A stretch of 42,680 nucleotides of DNA, from positions 8,173-50,852 of the forward strand of contig PMIW01000235.1 in the NCBI GenBank assembly GCA_003158365.1, in the 5' to 3' direction. Below, in pieces: positions 18,795 to 28,822 of the stretch. Under the pieces are notes generated by a model that was not told the DNA's origin, searched no databases, and worked only from the letters and a program-made list of their open reading frames with translations. Position 1 is the stretch's first letter; each line of letters starts with the position of its first letter. Origin of the DNA: Ignavibacteriota bacterium. Its GTDB lineage: Bacteria; Bacteroidota; Ignavibacteria; Tepidaquicellales; Tepidaquicellaceae. The position numbers and the translations under genes are program-made.

Positions 18795-21700
18795 ATGAAA
18801 AAGTTAATACTCGTTTTCATTTTTTTGGGATTTAACTTTTCCCTTGCACAAAATTACAACTGGATAACTCCCAATAAAGACTATCTTAAATTGTATGTAA
18901 TACAGGACGGTATTTACAGAATAAATAAAATCGATTTTGTAAATGCAGGCGTGAATCCCGCAAGTATTGACCCCCGCACAGTCAAAGTCTTTTCCAAAGG
19001 AAATCAAATTCCCGTTTTCTTCTATGGTGAAAGCGACGGCGTATTTAACGATACAGATTATTTCGATTTCTACGGACAGAGAAATTACGGCGGTTTGACA
19101 AATACTTATAAGGAGCAATCGGGCGCATCGGTTGTAGATTATGTTACGGATGAGTATTATAATATGTATTCCGATACAGGTGTTTACTGGGTAGGGTGGG
19201 ATGGTGCTCAGGGGCTCAGATATTCAGATTATACTTTTTCATCTAACGTTAATTTTCCCCAGAACTATTTTACACAAAACCTGCATTTTGAAAAAGATTC
19301 CATTTATTCGATGGGGATTACAGTAGATGCAGGGTCGGATTTCAGGTATTTCAATACGGAAAAAGTTACTCAGGAAGGTTGGTACTGGAGACAATTTGAA
19401 TCGTTTAACTATGTCTCGGACACTTTCAGTTTGCCTAATTTATCCGCAGTTCCGCAAACTTGCTCTATAAAGCTATTTGCTTATCCGAATTCATATCAGA
19501 GCAGCGGGCATTGCCTTATAATAAAAATTAATTCTACCAGATTAGATACAATCATCAGAACCGATTATAATAAATTCGATACGACAATTAACTTCCCGGG
19601 TTCATTGCTGTCTTCGACTTCTGTTAACAGAATTACAATTTCTTATACAACAAGAGATTTAAATAGCGGATATCTTTATTTTGATTACTACGCTTTAAAT
19701 TACCCGAATACATTTACATTTGTAAATAACCTGTTAAGTTTTAAAACAGGCATCGCCGACAGTACATCTAAAAAATTCAGAATTAACGGATTCGTAAATA
19801 ATGAAATAAATATCTATGATACAAAAAATAATCTGAGGATAGTTAATTATGTTACTTCAGCCGATACACTTGCTTTTACCGGCAAGGGGAATGGAAATTA
19901 CGAGTTAGTTAATAAATACAATACAACCAAACCATACAGGATAAAAAGAAAGCAGGTACCGAACCTTGCATCGGGTGCGAATGGGGCCGATTATCTTATA
20001 GTATATAATAAGCTGTTTGAATCATCCGCCGAGCAGTTAAGAGCTTACAGAAATTCACATGATAATTTCAGAAGTGTAAAAGCAGAAATCGAGGATGTCT
20101 ATGATATATTTAATTACGGGATGGAAGACCCTGTCGCAGTCAGGAATTTTGTGAGATATGCAAACGCAAACTGGCAGTCGCCTGCATTAAAATATCTCTG
20201 CCTGTTCGGAAGGGGTTCCGTAGATCCAAAGCAGATATTCGGTAATTCTGTTTACTATCAGAATTATGTTCCCGTTTACGGTAATCCCGCATCGGACGGA
20301 TATTTTGCAACTTTGAATCCGGGTACTTTTGTTTACTGTCCGCAGATTTCAGTCGGCAGAATTCCCGCTTACACATCTCAGGAAGCGCAGGATATTGTTA
20401 ATAAAATAATCGGTTACGAAAGCAATCCGCTGGATGTGTGGATAAAAAAAACAACATTGATTACAGGCGGATTTACATTTTCCGACCAGGTTCAGTTTAT
20501 TACGGCATCGAATAATCTTATAAATTCATATATTGCAGTTCCTCCGCCTGTCAGTTTTCCGCAAAGGATATACCGAACGGATACTTCGGGACAGGTTTCT
20601 TATAACTTCGAAGATTCAATAAAAAATACAATTAACAGGGGAACGCTGATTCTCAACTATATCGGTCACGCCGCCACATCAACCTGGGATAACGGTATAA
20701 GAGACCTGAATATTTTAAGCAACGGAAATAAAAATCCGTTAATATTCAGCATGACCTGTTTTACGGGCAAGAATGCATCGACTGATCCTGTTGACGGCAG
20801 GGGATTCGGTGAAAAGTTTTTGTATCTTCCCGGTAAAGGTGCAATAGGATTTATCGGAACAACAGGCTGGAGCTTCTTTCCCGGCGGCGGAAATACTTTA
20901 AACAGTTTTCTTTTTAAAAGTTTCGGAGCCGATAGTTTAAGGCGTATTGGCGATATACTGAAATCTGCCGAGACATATATGAAACTTCTCGATACGACTT
21001 CCTTTGTTAATAAAAACACTATAAACAGTTATAATCTTCTCGGTGACCCCGCATCGAAATTGAATATGCCCCCATATCCCGAATTTGATATTCAAATGAC
21101 CGATTATCAGCTGCTGCCGATATTTCCGTCTCTGCGCGAACCAATTACGCTTAAGCTCTTCCCGAAGAATCTCGGCACGAGAGCGGATTCCTGTAAAATC
21201 AGGTTCCAGCTTTTAAAAAATAATATCAGCAACAGGATAACGGATACGGTTGTAAGAAATTTTGATTTTGTAGATTCAATTAATTATAATTTTAGAATTG
21301 ATTCTGCGGGAATATATGTTATGAAAGTAATTCTCGATGTGGATAACTGGTATACAAGAGAGATTGAACAGAATAATACTATCTTTGTTCCGATACCCCT
21401 TAAAAACGTGGCATTTATTCCACTTAAGCCGGTCGATAATTCCGTCATACAGGGTGATTCGGTAACATTTGTTGGAATAAATCCGAACATAGACCCGAAG
21501 AAATATAATTTGAAAGTTTATGTTCAGTTCGATACGAGTATTTATTTCAATTCACCGTTGAACCGTATATTCTATAAAACCTGCGACTCGGGAGTGATTA
21601 CAAAATTCAAAGTTATACTGCCTGTTCTTGATACAAACAGGGTGTATTTCTGGAGAACAAATTCTGTAATAAATAATACCGATACGTCGGGTTGGACAAC

Positions 21701-23651
21701 TGCAAGCAGATTTCTTTATTTACCTTCTTTTATTTTTAGTGATAAAAGACCGCTGAAAAGTATTTCCGATTCTTCGGTTACGATTTATAAAAAATATGCT
21801 TCCCAATACAGTGTAACTGATTTGGGAAATACAATTACTGCACCCGACGGAATTAAATTAAGAAATTTTACAGGCGACCTGTTTGCTCAGTCCTGGGGAG
21901 GTGACCCGTGGGATGCTTCATTTTTCAGGGTAAACGGAAATGAAATATTTTTACTTGACCCGGTACTTCACTGGGGAGGGCTAAATATTATTAAGGTACG
22001 GAAGAATAACGGTGCCTATGTGGAATATAAACATTTTAAATTTACCGACCCTATTTCATCGGATTCAGTTATAAATTATTTAAATACTTTTAACAGCAAT
22101 TATATTCTTATGGTTGTTAAAAATGTGCAGAACGGTGTTACGGATTCAATTCGTCCGGCTCTGGTAAACAGGTTTCATGATTTTGGAAGTACAAAAATTG
22201 ATTCTGTGCATCTTATTTCTTATGACAGATGGAGTTTTATAAGTTATCCGACAAATACAGGAAACACTGTTGCTGAAAGTTTTCTTGCAAGCGGTACTCC
22301 AGATGCCCCGGCAATTTCCGCTATGGCGCCGCAGTTCCAATATGACAGCGGATATGTATTCCATAATTTTGGACCTGCATCGTTTTACAGGAATTTCTCA
22401 TGGAACCAGTTCCTGTTTCCATTCAGTTCACTCAGGTTCGATGTTTACGGAATTAACAGAGATAATCAGAACATATTGTTGTATTCCAATATAACATCAA
22501 ATAATAATTTCAGTCTTGATTCGCTGAAATCTTATATTTACCCGAATCTTCTGCTTAAAACGAAATTTAATATCGATTCAATAAACGGAACAACATCACC
22601 TGTATTACAGTCTCTAAAATTTAACTACGTACCGCCTGCGGAGCTTATTTCGGATAATTATTCATTTGTGAAAAGCGATACTGTCGTTCAGGAAGGCGAT
22701 TCCGTGCGGGTCAGCGTGAAATATTATAACGTGGGTTTTATTGGTGCTACTGCTTCCATAAATACATGGTCGGTCAGTTCTCCTACGGGTGTAAAGGTAT
22801 TAAGAACCGATACGGTAAATTTATATATGCCGGTTGACAGTTCGCTTCGTTCAGGTATTTTAATTAACACTTCGAGACTGAGAAATATTCAAAAGCCAAG
22901 AGACACCGTTTATATATTTTTTGAAACGAAACTGAAAAGCACAGAGAACGAATTTTATACTTATAACAACACCGCCATTACATCCGTTGTCGTTACGAGT
23001 GATTCGATAAATCCCTCGCTGGATGTGACTTATGACGGATTGAAAGTCCTTACGGGTGATTTTATCCAGTCTAAACCTGTAATAGTAGCAAAATTTCTCG
23101 ACGACAGCAAAATGCAGATAAGGGATACTTCCAATATCAGGGTTTATCTCGATACTCACTATGTGCCTTATTATTTAGGCGGGTTAAAAAATCCTGAAAT
23201 AGAAATAATATTCCCTGCAAATAAATTTCTTCAGGCGACAGTAGTTTATAAACCCACACTTTCAGATGGCGTGCACGATTTTATGTATGTTGCATACGAT
23301 TTATCTAATAATTATGCCGATACAATAAGATATTTCTTATCGGTGAACCCGGATTTGAAAATATATGATTTGAATACTTATCCTAACCCGATGAAAAACC
23401 AGACTAACTTTATGTTTAATTTATCAGGGAGTAATATACCTAATAATTCCAGGATTAAAATATATACTGTCGCAGGCAGACTGGTAAAGACTATCAGCTT
23501 TGTACCAAATATAGGATATAACCAGATTCAGTGGGACGGAAGAGATAATGACGGTGATTATATGGCAAACGGTGTGTACTTATATAAGCTTATAATCGAA
23601 GGAAACTCCAAAAAGGAAACTTCCATTCAAAAGCTTGTTATTTTGAAATAA
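18795..23651 (+). CDS. C25 (gingipain-fold) peptidase, PorU/PorU2-like type IX secretion sortase homologue (copy 1)
   Basis: Signal peptide MKKLILVFIFLGFNFSLAQ; PorU-like N-terminus YLKLYVIQDGIYRINKIDFVNAGV..VKVFSKGNQIPVFFYGE; C25 core with putative His (20667-20669, NYIGHAA) and Cys (20757-20759, FSMTCFTGKN); C-terminal FlgD-Ig-like QIQWDGRDNDGDYMANGVYLYKL. Confidence 0.85.
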   Translation: MKKLILVFIFLGFNFSLAQNYNWITPNKDYLKLYVIQDGIYRINKIDFVNAGVNPASIDPRTVKVFSKGNQIPVFFYGESDGVFNDTDYFDFYGQRNYGGLTNTYKEQSGASVVDYVTDEYYNMYSDTGVYWVGWDGAQGLRYSDYTFSSNVNFPQNYFTQNLHFEKDSIYSMGITVDAGSDFRYFNTEKVTQEGWYWRQFESFNYVSDTFSLPNLSAVPQTCSIKLFAYPNSYQSSGHCLIIKINSTRLDTIIRTDYNKFDTTINFPGSLLSSTSVNRITISYTTRDLNSGYLYFDYYALNYPNTFTFVNNLLSFKTGIADSTSKKFRINGFVNNEINIYDTKNNLRIVNYVTSADTLAFTGKGNGNYELVNKYNTTKPYRIKRKQVPNLASGANGADYLIVYNKLFESSAEQLRAYRNSHDNFRSVKAEIEDVYDIFNYGMEDPVAVRNFVRYANANWQSPALKYLCLFGRGSVDPKQIFGNSVYYQNYVPVYGNPASDGYFATLNPGTFVYCPQISVGRIPAYTSQEAQDIVNKIIGYESNPLDVWIKKTTLITGGFTFSDQVQFITASNNLINSYIAVPPPVSFPQRIYRTDTSGQVSYNFEDSIKNTINRGTLILNYIGHAATSTWDNGIRDLNILSNGNKNPLIFSMTCFTGKNASTDPVDGRGFGEKFLYLPGKGAIGFIGTTGWSFFPGGGNTLNSFLFKSFGADSLRRIGDILKSAETYMKLLDTTSFVNKNTINSYNLLGDPASKLNMPPYPEFDIQMTDYQLLPIFPSLREPITLKLFPKNLGTRADSCKIRFQLLKNNISNRITDTVVRNFDFVDSINYNFRIDSAGIYVMKVILDVDNWYTREIEQNNTIFVPIPLKNVAFIPLKPVDNSVIQGDSVTFVGINPNIDPKKYNLKVYVQFDTSIYFNSPLNRIFYKTCDSGVITKFKVILPVLDTNRVYFWRTNSVINNTDTSGWTTASRFLYLPSFIFSDKRPLKSISDSSVTIYKKYASQYSVTDLGNTITAPDGIKLRNFTGDLFAQSWGGDPWDASFFRVNGNEIFLLDPVLHWGGLNIIKVRKNNGAYVEYKHFKFTDPISSDSVINYLNTFNSNYILMVVKNVQNGVTDSIRPALVNRFHDFGSTKIDSVHLISYDRWSFISYPTNTGNTVAESFLASGTPDAPAISAMAPQFQYDSGYVFHNFGPASFYRNFSWNQFLFPFSSLRFDVYGINRDNQNILLYSNITSNNNFSLDSLKSYIYPNLLLKTKFNIDSINGTTSPVLQSLKFNYVPPAELISDNYSFVKSDTVVQEGDSVRVSVKYYNVGFIGATASINTWSVSSPTGVKVLRTDTVNLYMPVDSSLRSGILINTSRLRNIQKPRDTVYIFFETKLKSTENEFYTYNNTAITSVVVTSDSINPSLDVTYDGLKVLTGDFIQSKPVIVAKFLDDSKMQIRDTSNIRVYLDTHYVPYYLGGLKNPEIEIIFPANKFLQATVVYKPTLSDGVHDFMYVAYDLSNNYADTIRYFLSVNPDLKIYDLNTYPNPMKNQTNFMFNLSGSNIPNNSRIKIYTVAGRLVKTISFVPNIGYNQIQWDGRDNDGDYMANGVYLYKLIIEGNSKKETSIQKLVILK

Positions 23652-23711
23652 AAGGACTTTTATACCGAAACTAGATATATGAAATTTGAGTTTTAAAGTT
23701 TATATTATAAT

Positions 23712-26700
23712 ATGAATCAAAAATTTTACTTTTTTATAATTCTTCTTATTGCTAATGTAACTTTCTCCCAGAATTACAACTGGATTACTCCCAATCAGCC
23801 GTACCTGAAAATGTATGTGGTTGATGACGGAATTTACAGAATCAATAAAATTGATTTTACTAATGCAGGCATAAACACCGCTGCAATCGACCCGAGAACC
23901 GTGAAAGTATATTACAAGGGAAACCAGATACCGATATTTTTTAACGGTGAGCAGGACGGGGTTATTGACGATACCGACTTTTTTGATTTTTACGGACAGA
24001 GAAATTACGGCGGTCTGACAAATACTTATAACAGTAATAACCAGGTAGTATATGTTACTGATGAATATAATGATTTATATTCCGACACAAGTGCATACTG
24101 GGTAGGATGGGGCGGAGCATACGGTACAAGATTTCAGAATTATAATTACACTTCCTATACTCTTTACCCGCTTGATTATTTTTACAAAAAATTACGCTAC
24201 GAAAAAGATTTAATTTATTCATACGGTGAGCAGATTAATGACCAGGACTACAGGAATTTTAACAACGAAAAATTTCAGGGTGAAGGCTGGTTCTGGATGG
24301 ATATGCTGTGGCAGAATACAATCTCGCAGACATTTACATCACCGCTGCTGTCAACTTCTCAGCCGTGTAAAGTTAAAATTTTTGCTTATCCGAAAAACCA
24401 GAGCTCGACCATTACAAATGAACATATGGTTGTGCTAAGCTTTAATAATAATCTGTTAGACACGCTTAAGGTAAATCATTTTGCAAGGTTCGATACTACA
24501 CTTTATTTTCCGTCTTCTTACCTGAATCCTTCTTCAAACAATACGGCAAAGGTTAAATATGCTCCGCCCGCAACATTTACCGAAGGTGAATTGTATTTTG
24601 ATATGTTCGAAATTTCCTATCCGAAGAGATTCGAATTTGATACTAATAAGGTAAGCTTTTCGACCGGCTCTGCCGATTCCACATCGAAGATTTTTAAAAT
24701 AAAAGGGTTTAATAACTCAAATCCAATCAGCATATATGATGTAAAGTACGGATACAGGATAACAAATTTCAATCTTTCTGCAGATACGCTTGTGTTTACA
24801 GGTAAAGGCGATGGTATATATGAAATCTTAAATAAATATATCACTAAAAAACCATTTAGGATTAAACAACGCCAGGTTCCTGCTTTAGCTTCTTCATCAA
24901 ACGGAGTTGATTACCTGGTCATCTATAATAAACTTTTCGAAACACAGGCGGAACAACTGAGAGCTTACAGAAACAGTCACGACGGTTTCAGGTCGGTAAA
25001 ATCAGAGATGGAAGATATTTATGATATATTTAATTATGGAATTGAAAATCCTGTAGCTGTCAGAAATTTTGTAAAATATGTTTATGATAACTGGACTCAG
25101 CCGAGAATATCTTATGTTTGCCTGTTTGGCAGAGGTTCTCTGGACCCGAAGAAAAATGCCGCAACATCTGTTTTCTACCAGAACTACGTTCCTGTATTCG
25201 GGAACCCGCCAACAGACGGGTATTTCGCGAATATGATTCCCGGAACTTTTTCTTATTATCATCAGCTTGGTATTGGCAGGCTTCCCGCTTTTACAATACA
25301 GGAAGCTCAGGATATGGTTAATAAAATTATTTCATATGAAAGCCAGCCGTTCGATACATGGTTTAAAAAATCCGTATTCGTTTCAGGAGGCTATAATGCA
25401 ACAGACCAGGGACAGTTCACGACACAATCGAATACATATCTTAATACGTATATTAATGTTCCTCCCTTGTCAATGGATGCTACAAAAATATTCCTGAAGG
25501 ATTCATCCGGACTGGTGACATTTAATTATTCGGATTCAATTAAAAATTCAATTAACAGGGGTGCATTGCTTGTAAGTTATATAGGGCATTCGGGAAATGG
25601 TTACTGGGATTATGCATATTCGGACCCCAATATATTAACAAACGGAAACAAACTTCCGCTTTTATTCAGCATGACCTGTTTCACGGGAAAGAATTCGGAA
25701 GCCAATGCACGGGGATTTGGAGAACAGTATTTAACCGCTCCCGGAAAAGGAGCAATAGGTTTTATCAGCACGACAGGCTGGAGTTTCTTCCCCGGCGGAG
25801 GAAATATTTTTGAACAGTTTTTCTTGACGGGTTTAAGTACGAACAATCTAAGAAGATTAGGTGATTTAATGAAATACGCTTCCACGACAATGGCACCCGA
25901 GTCGTTATATTTTGCTCAAAGAAATACCATAAACTGCTATAACCTTCTTGGTGACCCGGCATTGAAACTTTTGCTTCCGACCCATCCTGAATTTGACATT
26001 CAATTGACAGATTATATTTTATCAAACCCGTATTCTGTTGTAAGGGAAAATATTGTATTGAAAACATTTCCGAAAAATCTCGGTACTTATGCAGACTCCT
26101 GCAAAATAAGATTTCAGGTTTTGAGAAGTAACCAGAACCACAGCATAAAAGATACGATAATCCGGGGCTGGAGTTTCGTGGATACCGTTGTTTATAATTT
26201 TAAGCTGGATACAGTGGGAATTTACGGGATGAAAATAACGCTCGATGTTGATAACTGGTACCCTGCGGAATCAAAGCTGAATAACGTTATTACGTTTCCC
26301 CTTAATATAAAAAATACCGCATTTGTCCCGATTAAACCGATCGATAATATGATTATTAAAAGGGATACTGTTGAATTTGTCGGAATAAATCCTAACATTA
26401 ATACTTCGTCAAATACAGTCAGATTAATTGCACAAATAGATACATCGGTAACATTTACTTCTGCAATGACTCAGACTTATTTTAACAATAACATGACAGG
26501 GGCAGCCACAAAGTTTAAGGTCAGAATCCCTGTGCTCGATTCAAACATTGTTTATTACTGGAGGCTGAATGCAATCGTAAACAATGCCGATACACTGGGC
26601 TGGTCCGAAATCAGGAGGTTTAAATATAACACAACTCTGCCTCCGTCATTTTCTTCCAAAGGCAGTACAAAAATTAATTTGACCGATAACAGTTATGCTG

Positions 26701-28595
26701 ATTTACCGGGTGATTCAAATATTACTGTTTACAAAAATAAATTCGGACAGTATAATAATTATGAATTATCTTATATTGGCGGTGATAACAACGGGTTGAA
26801 AATTGTAAATTTGCAGGGTAGCCTTATTGCGAGTTCCTGGCAGGGCGATCCCTGGGCTCCGACTTATTATGCAGTTAATAATAATTATACATATCTCGTA
26901 AGGTCGCAAATAGATTGGAGCGGATTGGTTTTGGTTAAGGTGAATAAAACAAACGGATTCGTAATCGACACAAAACATATTTATATGTCTGACGCATCTT
27001 CATCGGATTCTGTATTAAACTTTTTAAATACTTTTGATGCAACGCATATACTTATGGCGGTAAAATTGATTCCAACTGCTTTAACGGTAAGTAATTTTAA
27101 TATTAACACAAAAAATAAATTCGTACAGTTCGGTAGTATTAAAGTTGATTCGGTGGAATTTTTAGCGTGGGACAGATGGAGCTTTATCAGCTATCCCAAT
27201 ACCCCGAATCCGGTTACGTCGGAAGGATACGACAATTCGAACGATATCCCCGTAAACAGCACTATGCAGCCTACATTCAAATTCATAAGCGGAAAAATTT
27301 ACCAGACATTCGGACCTGCTAAAACCTGGAAGAATTTTTCCTGGCAGCAGACTCTTTATCCCGGCACGACTATAAAATTCGACGTGTATGGCATAGACAG
27401 GTTTAACGCGGAAAATCTTGTAATGTCCGATATTGCTACAAACAGTAATGTTGACCTGCAGTCAATCAACGCATATACATATCCGAAATTAAAACTTGTT
27501 GCAAAATTAAATATAGATTCTATTACGGGTTCTCAGTCACCCGTGTTCCAGTCCTTAAAATTCAACTATGTCGCACCATCTGAGCTTGCACTGGATTATA
27601 ATACATTTATAAAATCCGATTCGCTGCTCAACGGCGGAGACAGCCTTGGCATTGCACTGGCATACTATAATGTCGGATATGTTGATTTATACGGCTATAC
27701 AAGGGATATATATTCATTCGATAATAACGGGCAGAGGGTACTTCTTAAATCCGAAACCAGCACGGCAACTCTAAAAATCGACAGCGTGAATTATGTAAAA
27801 ACAAATGTAAAGTTATCGGGTTTGCCTAATCTGAAAAAATACAATAATTATATTGTTCTGTATGTCGAAGCGACTCCTCTTATTCCTCAAAATGATTTAT
27901 ATGCATATAATAATATCACGACAACCAACATAGTTGTAAAAGGAACTTCACAAGTATACAGCCTCGAAATGTATTCCGACGGAACTAAAGTGAACGGTGG
28001 TGAATTCGTAAGAAATAAACCCGAAATGGAAGTTAAAATAAAAAATAAATCGGGAGTAAATGTAAATGCTTTCGATACATCCGATTTTAAATTATTTATA
28101 AATAATATTTACCAGCCGTATAATTCAAGAACAGCAAGCGGGATAAGAGTCGAGGGAAGCGATTTAAAATCGGGCGGTATATCGATAAGATTCAATCCGT
28201 CTTTGCCGATGGGAGAGAGCATTTTTAAACTGGTATCCAGAAAAAGTAACGGAGAGGATTTTGATACTTTAAAATATTCCGTCTTTGTCTCCAACCAGCT
28301 CTTGATTAAAGATTTATATAATTATCCGAACCCGATGAGAAACCAAACCGGATTTATTTTCAATCTCGGGGGAAATAATCCGCCGAGCGCCTGCAGAATA
28401 AAAATTTATACTGTATCCGGAAGACTTGTAAAGTTAATAAACTCGGCAGTGAACATCGGATTTAACCAGATTAACTGGGATGGACGCGATAACGAAGGCG
28501 ACTACATGGCAAACGGAGTTTACTTCTATATAATGACTATCGAAGGTGAAACAAAAATAGATTCACCAATACAAAAACTTGTAATATTAAAATAA
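23712..28595 (+). CDS. C25 (gingipain-fold) peptidase, PorU/PorU2-like type IX secretion sortase homologue (copy 2)
   Basis: Full-length paralogue of the preceding gene; signal peptide MNQKFYFFIILLIANVTFSQ; putative His (25587-25589, SYIGHSG) and Cys (25677-25679, FSMTCFTGKN); C-terminal QINWDGRDNEGDYMANGVYFYIM. Confidence 0.85.
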   Translation: MNQKFYFFIILLIANVTFSQNYNWITPNQPYLKMYVVDDGIYRINKIDFTNAGINTAAIDPRTVKVYYKGNQIPIFFNGEQDGVIDDTDFFDFYGQRNYGGLTNTYNSNNQVVYVTDEYNDLYSDTSAYWVGWGGAYGTRFQNYNYTSYTLYPLDYFYKKLRYEKDLIYSYGEQINDQDYRNFNNEKFQGEGWFWMDMLWQNTISQTFTSPLLSTSQPCKVKIFAYPKNQSSTITNEHMVVLSFNNNLLDTLKVNHFARFDTTLYFPSSYLNPSSNNTAKVKYAPPATFTEGELYFDMFEISYPKRFEFDTNKVSFSTGSADSTSKIFKIKGFNNSNPISIYDVKYGYRITNFNLSADTLVFTGKGDGIYEILNKYITKKPFRIKQRQVPALASSSNGVDYLVIYNKLFETQAEQLRAYRNSHDGFRSVKSEMEDIYDIFNYGIENPVAVRNFVKYVYDNWTQPRISYVCLFGRGSLDPKKNAATSVFYQNYVPVFGNPPTDGYFANMIPGTFSYYHQLGIGRLPAFTIQEAQDMVNKIISYESQPFDTWFKKSVFVSGGYNATDQGQFTTQSNTYLNTYINVPPLSMDATKIFLKDSSGLVTFNYSDSIKNSINRGALLVSYIGHSGNGYWDYAYSDPNILTNGNKLPLLFSMTCFTGKNSEANARGFGEQYLTAPGKGAIGFISTTGWSFFPGGGNIFEQFFLTGLSTNNLRRLGDLMKYASTTMAPESLYFAQRNTINCYNLLGDPALKLLLPTHPEFDIQLTDYILSNPYSVVRENIVLKTFPKNLGTYADSCKIRFQVLRSNQNHSIKDTIIRGWSFVDTVVYNFKLDTVGIYGMKITLDVDNWYPAESKLNNVITFPLNIKNTAFVPIKPIDNMIIKRDTVEFVGINPNINTSSNTVRLIAQIDTSVTFTSAMTQTYFNNNMTGAATKFKVRIPVLDSNIVYYWRLNAIVNNADTLGWSEIRRFKYNTTLPPSFSSKGSTKINLTDNSYADLPGDSNITVYKNKFGQYNNYELSYIGGDNNGLKIVNLQGSLIASSWQGDPWAPTYYAVNNNYTYLVRSQIDWSGLVLVKVNKTNGFVIDTKHIYMSDASSSDSVLNFLNTFDATHILMAVKLIPTALTVSNFNINTKNKFVQFGSIKVDSVEFLAWDRWSFISYPNTPNPVTSEGYDNSNDIPVNSTMQPTFKFISGKIYQTFGPAKTWKNFSWQQTLYPGTTIKFDVYGIDRFNAENLVMSDIATNSNVDLQSINAYTYPKLKLVAKLNIDSITGSQSPVFQSLKFNYVAPSELALDYNTFIKSDSLLNGGDSLGIALAYYNVGYVDLYGYTRDIYSFDNNGQRVLLKSETSTATLKIDSVNYVKTNVKLSGLPNLKKYNNYIVLYVEATPLIPQNDLYAYNNITTTNIVVKGTSQVYSLEMYSDGTKVNGGEFVRNKPEMEVKIKNKSGVNVNAFDTSDFKLFINNIYQPYNSRTASGIRVEGSDLKSGGISIRFNPSLPMGESIFKLVSRKSNGEDFDTLKYSVFVSNQLLIKDLYNYPNPMRNQTGFIFNLGGNNPPSACRIKIYTVSGRLVKLINSAVNIGFNQINWDGRDNEGDYMANGVYFYIMTIEGETKIDSPIQKLVILK

Positions 28596-28612
28596 GAAAA
28601 ATCTACCTTTAT

Positions 28613-28650
28613 ACTTCTTACTATATAATCAGCAATTTATAGTGAGAAGT
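28613..28650 (+). terminator. Putative hairpin terminator after the C25 pair
   Basis: ACTTCTTACTATA (28613-28625) / TATAGTGAGAAGT (28638-28650), 13-bp stem with one G-T, 12-nt loop, followed by CTCATTTTTA. Confidence 0.5.
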
Positions 28651-28822
28651 CTCATTTTTACACATCACTTATTTTGTAAGCATATCTGCTTAAATCATAG
28701 TTAGTTAACTATGAGACAAACTTTAAAAAGTTCAATTTCACTGTAATTTCGAAGAAAAATTACGGTATGTTATTTGCAATAATAAGTTTAATTGAATAAA
28801 AAATTGAACAACAACAACAAAT

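Noticed and set aside
25002-26067. Several antisense and alternate-frame ORFs within the second C25 gene
   Set aside because: Entirely inside a well-supported long CDS; mirrored by similar shadow ORFs in the first paralogue, as expected from sequence similarity.
18795-28595. Possible misassembly (artificial duplication) of the two C25 genes
   Set aside because: Paralogues differ throughout at nucleotide and amino-acid level, including indels, so they are a true diverged pair.
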